Source: Hirsutella rhossiliensis (taxonomy: Eukaryota > Ascomycota > Sordariomycetes > Hypocreales > Ophiocordycipitaceae). From it: 64,000 bases of DNA. The position numbers were made by a program, and so were the translations under genes. The stretch spans positions 1,922,001 through 1,986,000 of the forward strand of contig NW_025408681.1 of NCBI RefSeq assembly GCF_020360975.1. The letters run 5' to 3'. Of this stretch, positions 32,734-43,277 are shown in pieces (position 1 is the stretch's first letter; each line of letters begins with the position of its first letter). A model generated the notes under the pieces. That model was given only the letters and a program-made list of their open reading frames with translations. It did not search any database and was not told the origin of the DNA.

Positions 32734-34021
32734 CACTGCGTAACCAAACAGTCCATTTGGCTCTCTCCATGTGCTGTCAGCAGCCCAGTGGTTAGCCCTC
32801 CATAATGTAGCTGGCCCAGCGCACGAGGCCAGACCGTCAGAAGCGGAGCCGCGCTTCGGCCCGATGTGGGGCCCGGCCTTGCTCCGCCCCGACCCCACGG
32901 GAGCCGCTGAGCCTCGAAACCGGTTACGACATAGCCGCAGAATGACGCCTTGATATGGCGAGGCTGCAAACCGGGCACACGATCCGGCCAATGACTCATC
33001 GTCGCATGTTAATTCCAAGTTGTCTGGTGAGACTTGAAGAGGCCATAAGTCGCCTTTCCTTTTGCCTTGAACTTGTTTGCCAGCTCTGGTGGTGAAACTG
33101 CTGCGCCATCTGGAAGCCATGGCGTCCATTGTGCCTGGGGCAAAGGGCATATGGCACTGCTTGCAGGCGGATCGGCCCTAGCCATTCCGGCAAAGACGGG
33201 AAAGAAAATGGTAAAAGACTTTCATTTCGGTACCAACGTGTTGGAAAAGACTGATCAAGTATTCCTGACCATGTGGGAAGCCTTGCTGCGATATAGCAGT
33301 TTTGTACCCTGTAGGCCCCTTTTAGTATTAAAACGGTTCCCACACTTAGATCCCGAGGCGCCTGAGGCTTCCAAGCTTCAAGTCATATATATATCAGGGC
33401 TTTCCAATACGAGGCACGGAGTGATTACTTCTCACGGAGAAAAGCACTTTGGAGTAAGGGCTAAAATAGGATTTGCCTTGAGGAATAAAGTGACAAAAGG
33501 TCTTAGTTATTAACGACCCCTTAGTCAAAAACGGCGCACAGGACGGCTAATGGGAGTCTCCAGAGTGAGTCACCACGTGGCAAACTGAAAAGAGCCTCTC
33601 ACACTCTGCACTCCTCGCCTAGACTGTCTTCACGTCCGTCTATTACTATTAGCTAATTTATATAAGCACTCTGGAGGCGAAGTCTGCGCTATTTCGGGGT
33701 AGGATTAGCTAACTCTGTGTAGGACATATCTACGAAGCATCAATAGCCCCCTAATTAGTAGCAGGTCATAATAGAACGCAACTTTTTAATACCAGCACGT
33801 TGACTCGCTAATTTTGGAACTAGGTCCGGCTGTTGGCCGGGCAACCATCTTATCAGCAGACCAGGCGGCGGTGAGCCGGATGGGGGCCACACCAGAACCC
33901 CGCGCAAGGCCGTGGCAAGCCGAGAGCCTCATCGTCGCCTCCCTCGAGGGAGCTTTGAAGCCCTCCCCCTTCCCCCTGGTCCTCAATTCACGCCAAATCT
34001 GGGAGGAAGTATATTGCAATC
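32734..34021. other. Right edge of the island and BCKDH upstream region
   Basis: No gene supported. 33380-33800 is AT-richer. It contains the right copy of the 39-bp direct repeat at 33827-33865, 157 bp before the next start codon. Frames around 33067-33513 show no family features. Confidence 0.45.
33827..33865 (+). repeat. Right copy of the 39-bp direct repeat
   Basis: It matches 3226-3264 at 36/39 positions, in the same orientation. It marks the right edge of the transposon-rich island and lies close to the start of the next housekeeping gene. Confidence 0.7.
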
Positions 34022-35274
34022 ATGAAACGACTCGTCGTTGGTCAGATCAAGGGAGCCAGACCGTCCCCGCTGCCTCTCCGGATTGCTCGTTGCTACTCGA
34101 CGCATCCTCCGAATGCGAAGCTGAACCTGCCCATCGACTACTCGACAACACCCCTGCTGGCGCACAGCAAGAGGCCGGCCCTCGGAAATGCTAGCGAGAT
34201 CCCCGCCGAGGTCCGCAACGGGCCGACCAAGAAGATGAACCTGTTCCAGGCGATCAACGATGCGCTGGGGGTCGCCCTGGCTGAGGACGACAACGTCTTG
34301 ATCTTTGGGGAAGACGTGGCCTTTGGGGGCGTGTTTCGATGCACCATGAAGCTGGCCGAGACATACGGCGCGGACCGAGTCTTCAACACGCCCCTCACGG
34401 AACAGGGCATCATGGGATTCGGCATTGGCCTGGCGGCACAGGGCATGCGGCCGGTGGCCGAGATCCAGTTCGCCGACTACGTGTACCCAGCCTTTGACCA
34501 GATGGTCAACGAGGGCGCCAAGCTGCGGTATCGGGAGGGAAGCAACGGCCCGCACGCCGGCGGCCTGACGGTACGGATGCCGTGCGGAGGCGTCGGCCAC
34601 GGCGGCCTGTATCACTCGCAGTCACCGGAAAGCCTCTTCACCCACGTCCCGGGCTTCCGGGTCATCATGCCGCGCTCGCCCATCCAGGCCAAGGGCCTGT
34701 TGCTGGCGGCGATCCGAAGCAATGACCCGTGCCTCTTCATGGAGCCCAAGATTCTCTACCGAGCCGCCGTGGAGCAGGTCCCCGAGGCGGCGTACGAGCT
34801 GCCGCTGTCCAAAGCCGAAGTGCTCAAAGAGGGCAAGGACGTGACCGTGATATCCTACGGCCAGCCGATATACAACTGTCTGGCCGCCATCCAGCGCGCA
34901 GAGGAGGACCTGGGCATCTCGGCCGAGCTGATTGACTTGCGCACCGTGTACCCCTGGGACAAGCAGGCGGTGCTTGAGAGCGTGCGAAAGACGGGGCGGG
35001 TGCTGGTGGTGCACGAGTCCATGGTGAATGCAGGCATAGGCGCCGAGGTGGCGGCCGCGATCCAGGAGGACCGGGACACGTTCGTGCGCCTCGAGGCTCC
35101 CGTGGGCCGGGTCGCGGGCTGGAGCATCCACAACCCGCTGATATTTGAAAAGTTTACCCTTCCCGACGTTGCGAGTGAGTAGAGCCAAGCCGACGGGCGC
35201 TGTGTCGGGAGAAGGCTTTGCTGACAGCGTGGACAGGAATATACGACAACATCAGGAAGAGCCTGGCCTATTGA
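34022..35274 (+). CDS. BCKDHB: Branched-chain 2-oxoacid dehydrogenase E1 beta subunit (mitochondrial)
   Basis: Exons 34022-35174 and 35237-35274, with a 62-bp intron (35175-35236, GTGAGT...GCTGAC...CAG), giving 396 residues. The short second exon supplies the conserved C-terminus DVARIYDNIRKSLAY; without splicing the protein would end early. Residues 1 to about 25 are basic with RIARCYST and fit a mitochondrial targeting peptide. The body shows MNLFQAINDALGVAL, IFGEDVAFGGVFRCT, TPLTEQGIMGFGIG, EIQFADYVYPAFDQ and FMEPKILYR, all typical of this subunit. With the alpha subunit it decarboxylates the 2-oxoacids of Leu, Ile and Val, using thiamine diphosphate. It is the first ordinary gene to the right of the transposon island. 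Confidence 0.96.
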
Positions 35275-35628
35275 GCAGCGGAGGAGGATACCTACGAGAT
35301 GGACGGGCAGGGCGGCTTTTGGAAATGTACGTTACGTACCGTGGATGCCTGGAATGGAATAAAGTGAAGCAAAGCGTATTGGATATTGGACAAATCCAGT
35401 TTGTTGGCAGGATTTCAGGTCCGTGGCACAATGTCCGCAAAGGCACTCGAGTACGGGCACGGCACGGGGTATTGGTGGGGTCCTCTTGGCGCGTTCCATG
35501 AAACCCCCTCCCTCTCCTCCACCTGCTCGCCGCGCCCCGCCCAAAGCCGCTGTAGGCTGTCGCTGCATCCACCACCCAACAGCCCAGCCTCGTCTGTCTT
35601 CTGCGCATCGCAGCTCGAGTCCGCAGCC
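35275..35628. other. Intergenic region between BCKDHB and CAP1
   Basis: 354 bp. It must contain the 3' end of the BCKDH transcript and the capping protein promoter. The last 120 bp are C/T-rich, as is common just before fungal start codons. No further feature is seen. Confidence 0.5.
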
Positions 35629-36791
35629 ATGTCGCAGCTTGATATAGTCTCGTCCTTTGTCGAGGGGGCGCCGCCCGGCGAAGTACGTCTCTCTGGCCCA
35701 GTCATTCATGCCCGGTATGAGCTAACGCGCCCGCAGCTCGCAGACGTCGTCGCCGGTACGCCTGAGCCCTGGCTCGCGGCATTCAAAGACCGATTGTTGC
35801 TAACGACACCGCCAGATATCAAGACGCTCACGCTATCCTCTCCCGACATCATCTCCGATCTTGCGCCGGCCTTTGAAAAGTACAATGAGGAACAGCTCGT
35901 CACTGTGAAACTGCCCGGCAGCAGTCAACTTGTGAGCCGACCCTGCTAGCCTTGGACTGCTGGCCGTTCCTTCGACTGACGGTGCTTTGCAATTCAGGTC
36001 CTCATCAGCTCACACAACTCGCTGGGCGACGGGCGATACTACGATGTCGAGAGCTCGTCGAGCTTCGCCTTCGACCACAAGACACAGGCACGTCCGAGGC
36101 CACGGCGCACGACCGCGATCCAGTGGCTAACTTGGCCCTCAGAAACCAAGCGCCGTACAAAGTCATGTTCTCGAAGGGCCGCAAGCGGATTTGGTGTGAG
36201 TGTCACTGGGCGACATGGTGCACCCTGGCCGTGACTCTGATGTTGCTGCAGAAAATCGACACTCAAGAGTGTGGGGAGCTACGTCAAGGAACACTTTGCC
36301 AGCGCAGCCTGCGGTGCTTACCCCATCGAGTCCGAGTCCAAGATTGCCGTCGTCATCGTTGCCAACAAATACAGCCCCAACAACTTTTGGTGAGCCTATC
36401 CCTCGGGATGCTGCTGGTATGCGGGGACTGATTGTCTGCCAGGAACGGACGTTGGAGATCGGTGTACGTCTTCGACCCGGCATCGGGGAGCTTGGAGGGG
36501 TCCATCAAGGTCGACGTCCACTACTACGAGGATGGCAACGTGCGGCTGCTCACCAACAAGACGGTCGCCGCCTCGATCCCTTCCGGTACCGGAGGCGGCA
36601 TAGCCAAGGAAATCTCCGCGGTGGAGAAGAAGTACCAAGAAGAACTCAACAAGGGCTTCGTCAATTTAAGCGAGGGCGCCTTCAAGGGCCTGCGGAGACA
36701 GCTGCCGGTGACGAGACAAAAGATTGAATGGGACAAGGTGACGAGCTACCGGCTGGGACAGGACATTGGGGGTGGAGGGGCCAAGCGATAG
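35629..36791 (+). CDS. CAP1: F-actin capping protein alpha subunit
   Basis: Seven exons give 272 residues: 35629-35682, 35737-35755, 35816-35931, 35998-36087, 36143-36195, 36252-36389, 36443-36791. The frame is kept at every junction. The protein starts MSQLDIVSSFVEGAPPGELAD and carries PAFEKYNEEQLVTVKLPG, GRYYDVESSSSFAFDH, SPNNFWNGRW, VDVHYYEDGNV and LRRQLPVTRQKIEWDKV, all conserved in the family. As a heterodimer with the beta subunit it caps actin filament barbed ends at cortical patches. The fourth intron begins with GC (36088-36142, GCACGT...CAG); the other five begin with GT. Exon 2 is only 19 bp, so automatic gene calling could easily miss it. Confidence 0.95.
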
Positions 36792-37535
36792 ATGCCAGCC
36801 TGCCATGAGCGGGGCGGGTTGAAGGTCAGATACAGGTCCAGGTACATGGAATCCAAGCAAGACGGGGCACATGTCGCTTCTTCTCCGCCTTTGGTAGCAA
36901 GCAGGAGGGGTGATGGGTCGATATCCTCGGGTATGCGCCGCGTTGGATTCGATTCTTCCCATGGTTGGTGCGGTCCCGTCTCTCACAGCACAAGTCGGAG
37001 CTGGCTGCCGTACTTGAGACGGGAACGATGGTCCAATTTACGCGATGAGTGTATGCTCAGGGTCGGCGGGCGAAGCTGGCTGTAGAGTCGGCTTGTCGTA
37101 GGCCGGCGGTGCCGGTGGAAGATGGCTTCCGAAAAGACATCAACTACTTATCTTACGACCAAGCGCTGCAGATGGGGAGAGTAATAATACCACGTCACAT
37201 CTTATCGTCCCGGCAGCAACGGGGCTTCGGGAAAGACTTTGGGACCGAGCATGTGCTTACCGGCCCGGGCAGAACATGGCTACATACACATCGAATGCTT
37301 GGCCGTCAACGCAGCGGCTTGCCTTTTGGTCCGGCAAGCAACTATATAGCTGGGGCTTCAAGTGCAGAGGGAGACAAACACCGGCCGGGCCACATGGAGC
37401 CTATACTCTATACAGGGCGCAATGTACAGTAGGCGGCCGTGGCGGTGAGTTCGTCTACCTTTCAGGCACCATTGGTCCGCTGGAGACGGGTCCCGCGGAA
37501 GGGCGAATCAGAGGCTCAAGGCGGCAAATTCAAGG

Positions 37536-37548
37536 CCTCTGATTGGCT
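37536..37548 (+). promoter_or_regulatory. CCAAT-box 13-mer upstream of cytochrome b5
   Basis: The third exact copy of CCTCTGATTGGCT in the window. It is 294 bp before the CYB5 start codon, a usual distance for the Hap/CBC complex, which often controls respiratory and haem proteins. Confidence 0.5.
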
Positions 37549-37644
37549 GTGTCGCCCTCCTGCACGCCTCCCGTCGGGGACGGAACTTAGGGGGAACCGA
37601 GGGACCCTTTTGCTTCGTCTCGAATCTTTTCGCATCTTCAGCTG

Positions 37645-37645
37645 C

Positions 37646-37671
<26 letters not shown>
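37645..37671. repeat. (CCT)n microsatellite
   Basis: About nine CCT units, followed by a C8 run and CT-rich sequence. It lies in the probable 5' UTR or core promoter of the cytochrome b5 gene. Confidence 0.85.
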
Positions 37672-37677
<6 letters not shown>

Positions 37678-37841
37678 TCTCTGCCTCTCTCGCTCTCTGC
37701 CCCCGTCCCACACGAGCCAAAAGCCACGGCGTCACAGTTGCCGTCTGGACCAACATACATCGCCTCACACAGTCTGTGCCGCCCATCTGGCTTTTTCTTC
37801 GCCAACCCCCCAAACCACGTCTCAACCCATCCGCCGCCAAA

Positions 37842-38389
37842 ATGTCACAGGAGTTCACCTACCAAGATGTTGCCGAGCACAACACCAAGAAGGACATTTT
37901 CCTCGTCATCCATGACAAGGTCTACGACTGCGCAAAGTTCATCGACGAGCACCCGTACGCCTCTTCTTTCCTCTGAACCTGGCCGTCCTGTTGCTAACGT
38001 CTTCCTCCGTCCCGCAGCGGCGGTGAGGAGGTGATGCTCGACGTTGCCGGCCAAGATGCCTCGGAGGCTTTCGAAGACGTCGGACACAGCGACGAGGCGA
38101 GGGAAACGCTGGACCAGCTGCTCGTCGGCACCCTGAAGCGAAAGGTGAGTTGCATCGTGATGCACGCCCTCCAACGACGCGCCCCGCTGACGCGCCCGTG
38201 CCCTCTCGACAGCCCGGCGACCCTGCCCCCAAGGCCGCTCCCCAGACCTCTACCTCGGGCGCCAGCAGTTCGGACCAGACGGGCATCGGCATCGGCCTCT
38301 ACGGCATCCTGCTCATCGGCGGCATCCTCGGCTACGCGATCTTCCAGTACATGTCCCATCGTGAAGAGAACCAGCACGCGAATGCGTGA
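37842..38389 (+). CDS. CYB5: Cytochrome b5, ER tail-anchored
   Basis: Exons 37842-37954, 38018-38144 and 38213-38389 give 138 residues. The haem-binding HPGG motif is split by the first intron (62 bp), and the second intron is 68 bp. [25 protein letters not shown] and [22 protein letters not shown] are the cytochrome b5 fold, with the two axial His in HPGG and GHSDEA. A Pro/Ser-rich linker leads to a C-terminal membrane segment ([20 protein letters not shown]) and a short polar tail. It donates electrons to fatty acid desaturases, sterol enzymes and P450s at the ER. No irregularity is seen. Confidence 0.96.
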
Positions 38390-39043
38390 GCGCGCGCCTC
38401 GCCCGAGGCTGCGAAACGAGCGGCGTCGGCAGCGGAAACCCCGCCCGTGCCGGAATGATGTACGAAAGATATCGACACGCCCCAATGGTTGGCCTTGGAA
38501 GCTTCTCGACTTCTCGCCGAGCAAACATTCAAAGTGTCCGCTACACTTTGCGCCACCAGAGAGGCGTGCTGAGATGTGGGTTCCGTGGGTCGATTTTATT
38601 GTTCCCCTTGTTTGAGTCACGAGACGGAGCAAATGGCATGGCAGTTCACGGTAGATTTTTTCGCTTTGTGGAATCTACGCGATAGATACAAAAACGTGTA
38701 ATTGGAGACAATCATCAGCATCTGCTGGGCGGCGCACGACCTCGTCGTCCAGCCAGGCTGGCTTGAAGGACTGCTGTAGACTGCGAAGAGTGAACACGGT
38801 TTGCCTCAAGCCACACCGGAAAGTCACATTCGAGTTGTGCCGCCACATGACCCCACAGGCCCCGACCCTCATCAATCAGCCTTGCCCGCCTTGACTACCA
38901 TCCTTTGATGGTCACACCACGCTCTCTTTTCCTTTTCCTCTTCATTCTCCCTCCTATCGTCGACAAACCTACTACTTCTGGCACCCATTTCGCACGCTCC
39001 TGTCTTCGCCTTCTCCTCGTCATCGCCTTCTGTTTGGCCCAAC

Positions 39044-39946
39044 ATGTCGTCGTACCTGGAGAAGCAGTCGTCGGCCTTTCGGGGGACGCTGGCGTCGGCC
39101 GCGTCAAAACTATCCAACCCAAGCAGCGTCGTCAAGGCATCGTCGCTGGCGCCGCCCTCTCCATCACCCTCGGCAGCATCAGATAGCGCGACACCGACTG
39201 CCAGGCGCAAGCGCGATGCGGCCCCCGACGTGCCCTTTTCGCAGCCCCAGCTGACGGGGTACGGTGCCGAGGTCAAGACGCAGATGACGTTTGCCGTCGA
39301 GTACCTCAAGAAAAAGGGCGACTCCAAGAGTATGACGGACATCATCGACCACCTCAGCCTGCGCAGCTACTCGGAGGAGCACAAGAAGGAGCTGGCCGAG
39401 GGCCTCAGGGGGCACCCGCGTGTCGAGTGGAGGCCCGACGCGAGCCTGGCCGAGCAGACGTGGAACACGGGCTCCTACGCCCACCGGCCCATCATCCCCG
39501 GCGTCAAGGACGCGACGTCGCTCCTGGCCCACCTACAGCGCAAGACGGACGCCTCGGGCGTGTCAGTCAAGGACCTCAAGGATGGCTGGCCCGACTGCGA
39601 GGAGACGCTGGCGTCGCTCGAGCGTCACCACAAGGTGCTCGTGGTGCGCACCAAAAAGGACAACTTTCCGCGCTACGTCTGGCTCGACGACCCGTCACTC
39701 AAGCACACAGTCCAAGCCGAGTTCCAAGTCATGTGGCACCGCGTCCCGCTGCCCAGCCTCGACGACATGCACCGCAAGCTCGTCGCCGTCGGCCAGAAGC
39801 CCACGAGCGAAGACCCCCTCAAGCTGGCCCTCGGCACCGGTGGTAAGGCCAAGGTGCAGAAGAAGAAGGCGAGCAAGAAGATGGGCAAAGCAACCAACGT
39901 GCATATGGCGCACTTGATGCAGGACTACAGCAACTTGCGGAGATGA
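39044..39946 (+). CDS. TFA2: Transcription initiation factor IIE subunit beta
   Basis: A single exon of 300 codons. After a Ser/Pro-rich N-terminal tail come the two winged-helix segments: EVKTQMTFAVEYLKKKGDSKSMTDIIDHL and LLAHLQRKTDASGVSVKDLKDGWPDCEETL. These are followed by FPRYVWLDDP, EFQVMWHRVPLPS and a basic C-terminal helix (KAKVQKKKASKKMGK). This agrees in length and order with fungal TFIIE-beta (Tfa2). With TFIIE-alpha it helps to load and regulate TFIIH at RNA polymerase II promoters. Its stop codon lies five bases from the end of a truncated opposite-strand DsbA-like fragment. Confidence 0.92.
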   Translation: MSSYLEKQSSAFRGTLASAASKLSNPSSVVKASSLAPPSPSPSAASDSATPTARRKRDAAPDVPFSQPQLTGYGAEVKTQMTFAVEYLKKKGDSKSMTDIIDHLSLRSYSEEHKKELAEGLRGHPRVEWRPDASLAEQTWNTGSYAHRPIIPGVKDATSLLAHLQRKTDASGVSVKDLKDGWPDCEETLASLERHHKVLVVRTKKDNFPRYVWLDDPSLKHTVQAEFQVMWHRVPLPSLDDMHRKLVAVGQKPTSEDPLKLALGTGGKAKVQKKKASKKMGKATNVHMAHLMQDYSNLRR

Positions 39947-39950
39947 GCGC

Positions 39951-40121
39951 CGCCCTGTAGCGCCTGAGCGCCGCCTCGAGGCTGTGCTTGCCGACGCAGC
40001 ACCACGGGCACAGCGGGTCGGAGAAGACGTCGATGGGCACGAGGGCAGGGGAGTGAAGAGGTCCGTCACCGTCTTGCTGCTGCGGCTCTTCGAGGGCCGC
40101 CATACTCCCGTTTCCTATCAT
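39951..40121 (-). pseudogene. Truncated 5' fragment of a DsbA/FrnE-type oxidoreductase
   Basis: The ATG at 40121 starts a frame with VPIDVFSDPLCPWCCVGKHSLEAALRRYR. The CPWC motif in this context is typical of the DsbA/2-hydroxychromene-2-carboxylate isomerase (FrnE) thioredoxin-fold family. Family-like sequence stops at about residue 57, at 39951, five bases from the TFIIE-beta stop codon. Beyond that the frame only mirrors TFIIE-beta coding sequence. A full protein would be about 210-250 residues, so 3/4 is missing. It could only be complete if an intron spanned the whole 0.9-kb TFIIE-beta gene, for which I see no sign. Confidence 0.65.
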
Positions 40122-41883
40122 CCAACGCCCGATTCGTTATGAGAGGTTGGGGCAGGATTGTTAGGAGGGAGAGGAATATAATAGAAGAAGAAGAAGGGGC
40201 TGGCCCGAATTGAAGAGAGGCGGCGAGCTGAATGAGGAGAAAGGGGGTTCTTCTGCTGCGTTCATTTGGCCGCCGGCTACGGTATTGCCTATAGGGTTAT
40301 ATACCTATACAGACGCATTCGGACTCTCATCCATTTCACCATGATAATGGTGAACGTCCCAGTGGTCCCGAGATTGGCCAGGCGTCCCCCCCCCCCTCCC
40401 GGATCATCGCCACGCGGCCATGAGAATGGGACGCTCGCACAGAACAGGAGACGGCTAACAAGGCGTATAGCACAAGACTTGACTCATCAGCCAAATAACA
40501 ACGATATCACCAAGTCGCCGAAGCACCATCAGCTTCTCTAAAAGGTAGGTACATACAAAGTGCTGCATGCATATATCTCGTCGTCGAGCGAATCCGCGCC
40601 GCCGGACTTGTGACTCCGCAATGGCGGGCATCCAGGCCGGAGCTACACACCGCCAAGCCAGGGCAAAAGCTGCAGCCCGCTTCGTCACGACAACTCCTCA
40701 TCTTGCTCCTTCTCCTCTTCTTCCCTTCCCCCTCGTCTCGCGCCGTGGACCGTTGCCAAGTGGCGCCTGGTTGCGTCTTTCGGCGCCTCATCCAATGACA
40801 GAGAGAGCCCGCTTGCTGCTAGGAATCCGGCACAATCGCTGCCTTGCCTCTGCCATTTCGTCGAAGTGTAGGTTACCAAGTATCGTATCCTACTGGACCG
40901 AGTTCACGACCGAGTACACGCCAAGTACAGTCGAAACGAAGTCAGCTTAACACGCCTTTCGACGTGGCATGAGCACAGGATTCATGGGGCCACCTGGATT
41001 ATATATTCTGAATGGCTCATGTTGGACCACCTCAATTGTCGCCGCAAGCCCGCCTGTTGATTGGGCCGAGGCCCGGGCCTGCGGAGAGGCCTGTCATGCA
41101 TATCACACTGATACGGTGACCTCACGCCCCTTCTCTCCCCTCTCCGCCTTGTGCCGGGGAGACGTCTTGCCAGTCAGTCACGTCGTACAAACTACGCCAC
41201 CGCCAGTTCCTCTCACCCGTCTGGTAGCTGGCCAATGGCAAATCCATTGTCGTGCTTGCGCATTCTCACCCTTCCACTCTCCTATTCTACCTATCCATGC
41301 CCGTACATCCATCCTCAAAGCCCGAGCCATGCCTCCCTCCATGCCGTCCTGTCCCGTCCTCTCTTTACCCAGAGAAGCACCAGAGCCAGTTTCGCGCTGT
41401 CCGATTGAACTCCTTCTAACCGTCAACCCCATTCGTCATGCAGATGGATACAAGGGGGGAATGAAAAGTGAAAAAGAAGACGTCTCAAAAGTCGTAAAGT
41501 TGGCATATCGTCCGTCTATTGTCAACGGCCCCTGACCGGGAAAACCCCATTCGCAATGAAGATGATGAAAATCGAGGTCGTGGGCTGGGGCCGGCTGAGG
41601 CGCCTGGGCCGCACGCCCCATGAAAAGACCGATACACGCCACTGCGCACAAACCAGATAGTCATGATTTATATAAGTAAATGGGAAGAGGGAGAAGAAAG
41701 AAACAAAAAACAGACGTCCAGTGCATGAGCCGCCGGGAGAACGTGCTCATCGTCAGGCACGTCTCAGGGCTGTCCGCGTCAAAGGGCGTCCTCGCAATGA
41801 TCCACAGGGTATCGATGGGCCACTTGGGCCCGGCAAGTTGAGGCAATCAACAAGGCGCCGTCCGCCAACGATAACAAGTGCGC
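40122..41883. other. Gene-free stretch between the DsbA fragment and the C2H2 gene
   Basis: About 1.76 kb. It contains a C11-like run near 40387-40397, but no supportable coding region. The right part should hold the 3' UTR of the C2H2 gene. Confidence 0.5.

Positions 41884-43277
<1,394 letters not shown>

Larger units (their letters stand above)
36792..37841. other. Intergenic region between CAP1 and CYB5
   Basis: About 1.05 kb with no supportable gene. The right part holds the CYB5 promoter, with a CCAAT-box 13-mer at 37536-37548 and a polypyrimidine CCT tract at 37645-37671. Confidence 0.5.

Noticed and set aside
32734..33520. 148-codon plus-strand frame (33067-33513) right of the pogo element
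   Set aside because: No family features, and the sequence is flanked by degenerate AT-rich DNA; insufficient support for a gene.
3226..33865. Complete Starship-type giant transposon
   Set aside because: No DUF3435 captain recombinase, no patatin-like, DUF3723 or ferric-reductase cargo seen. Only the flanking repeats and a receptor gene would fit, so it is kept as one possibility within a finding.
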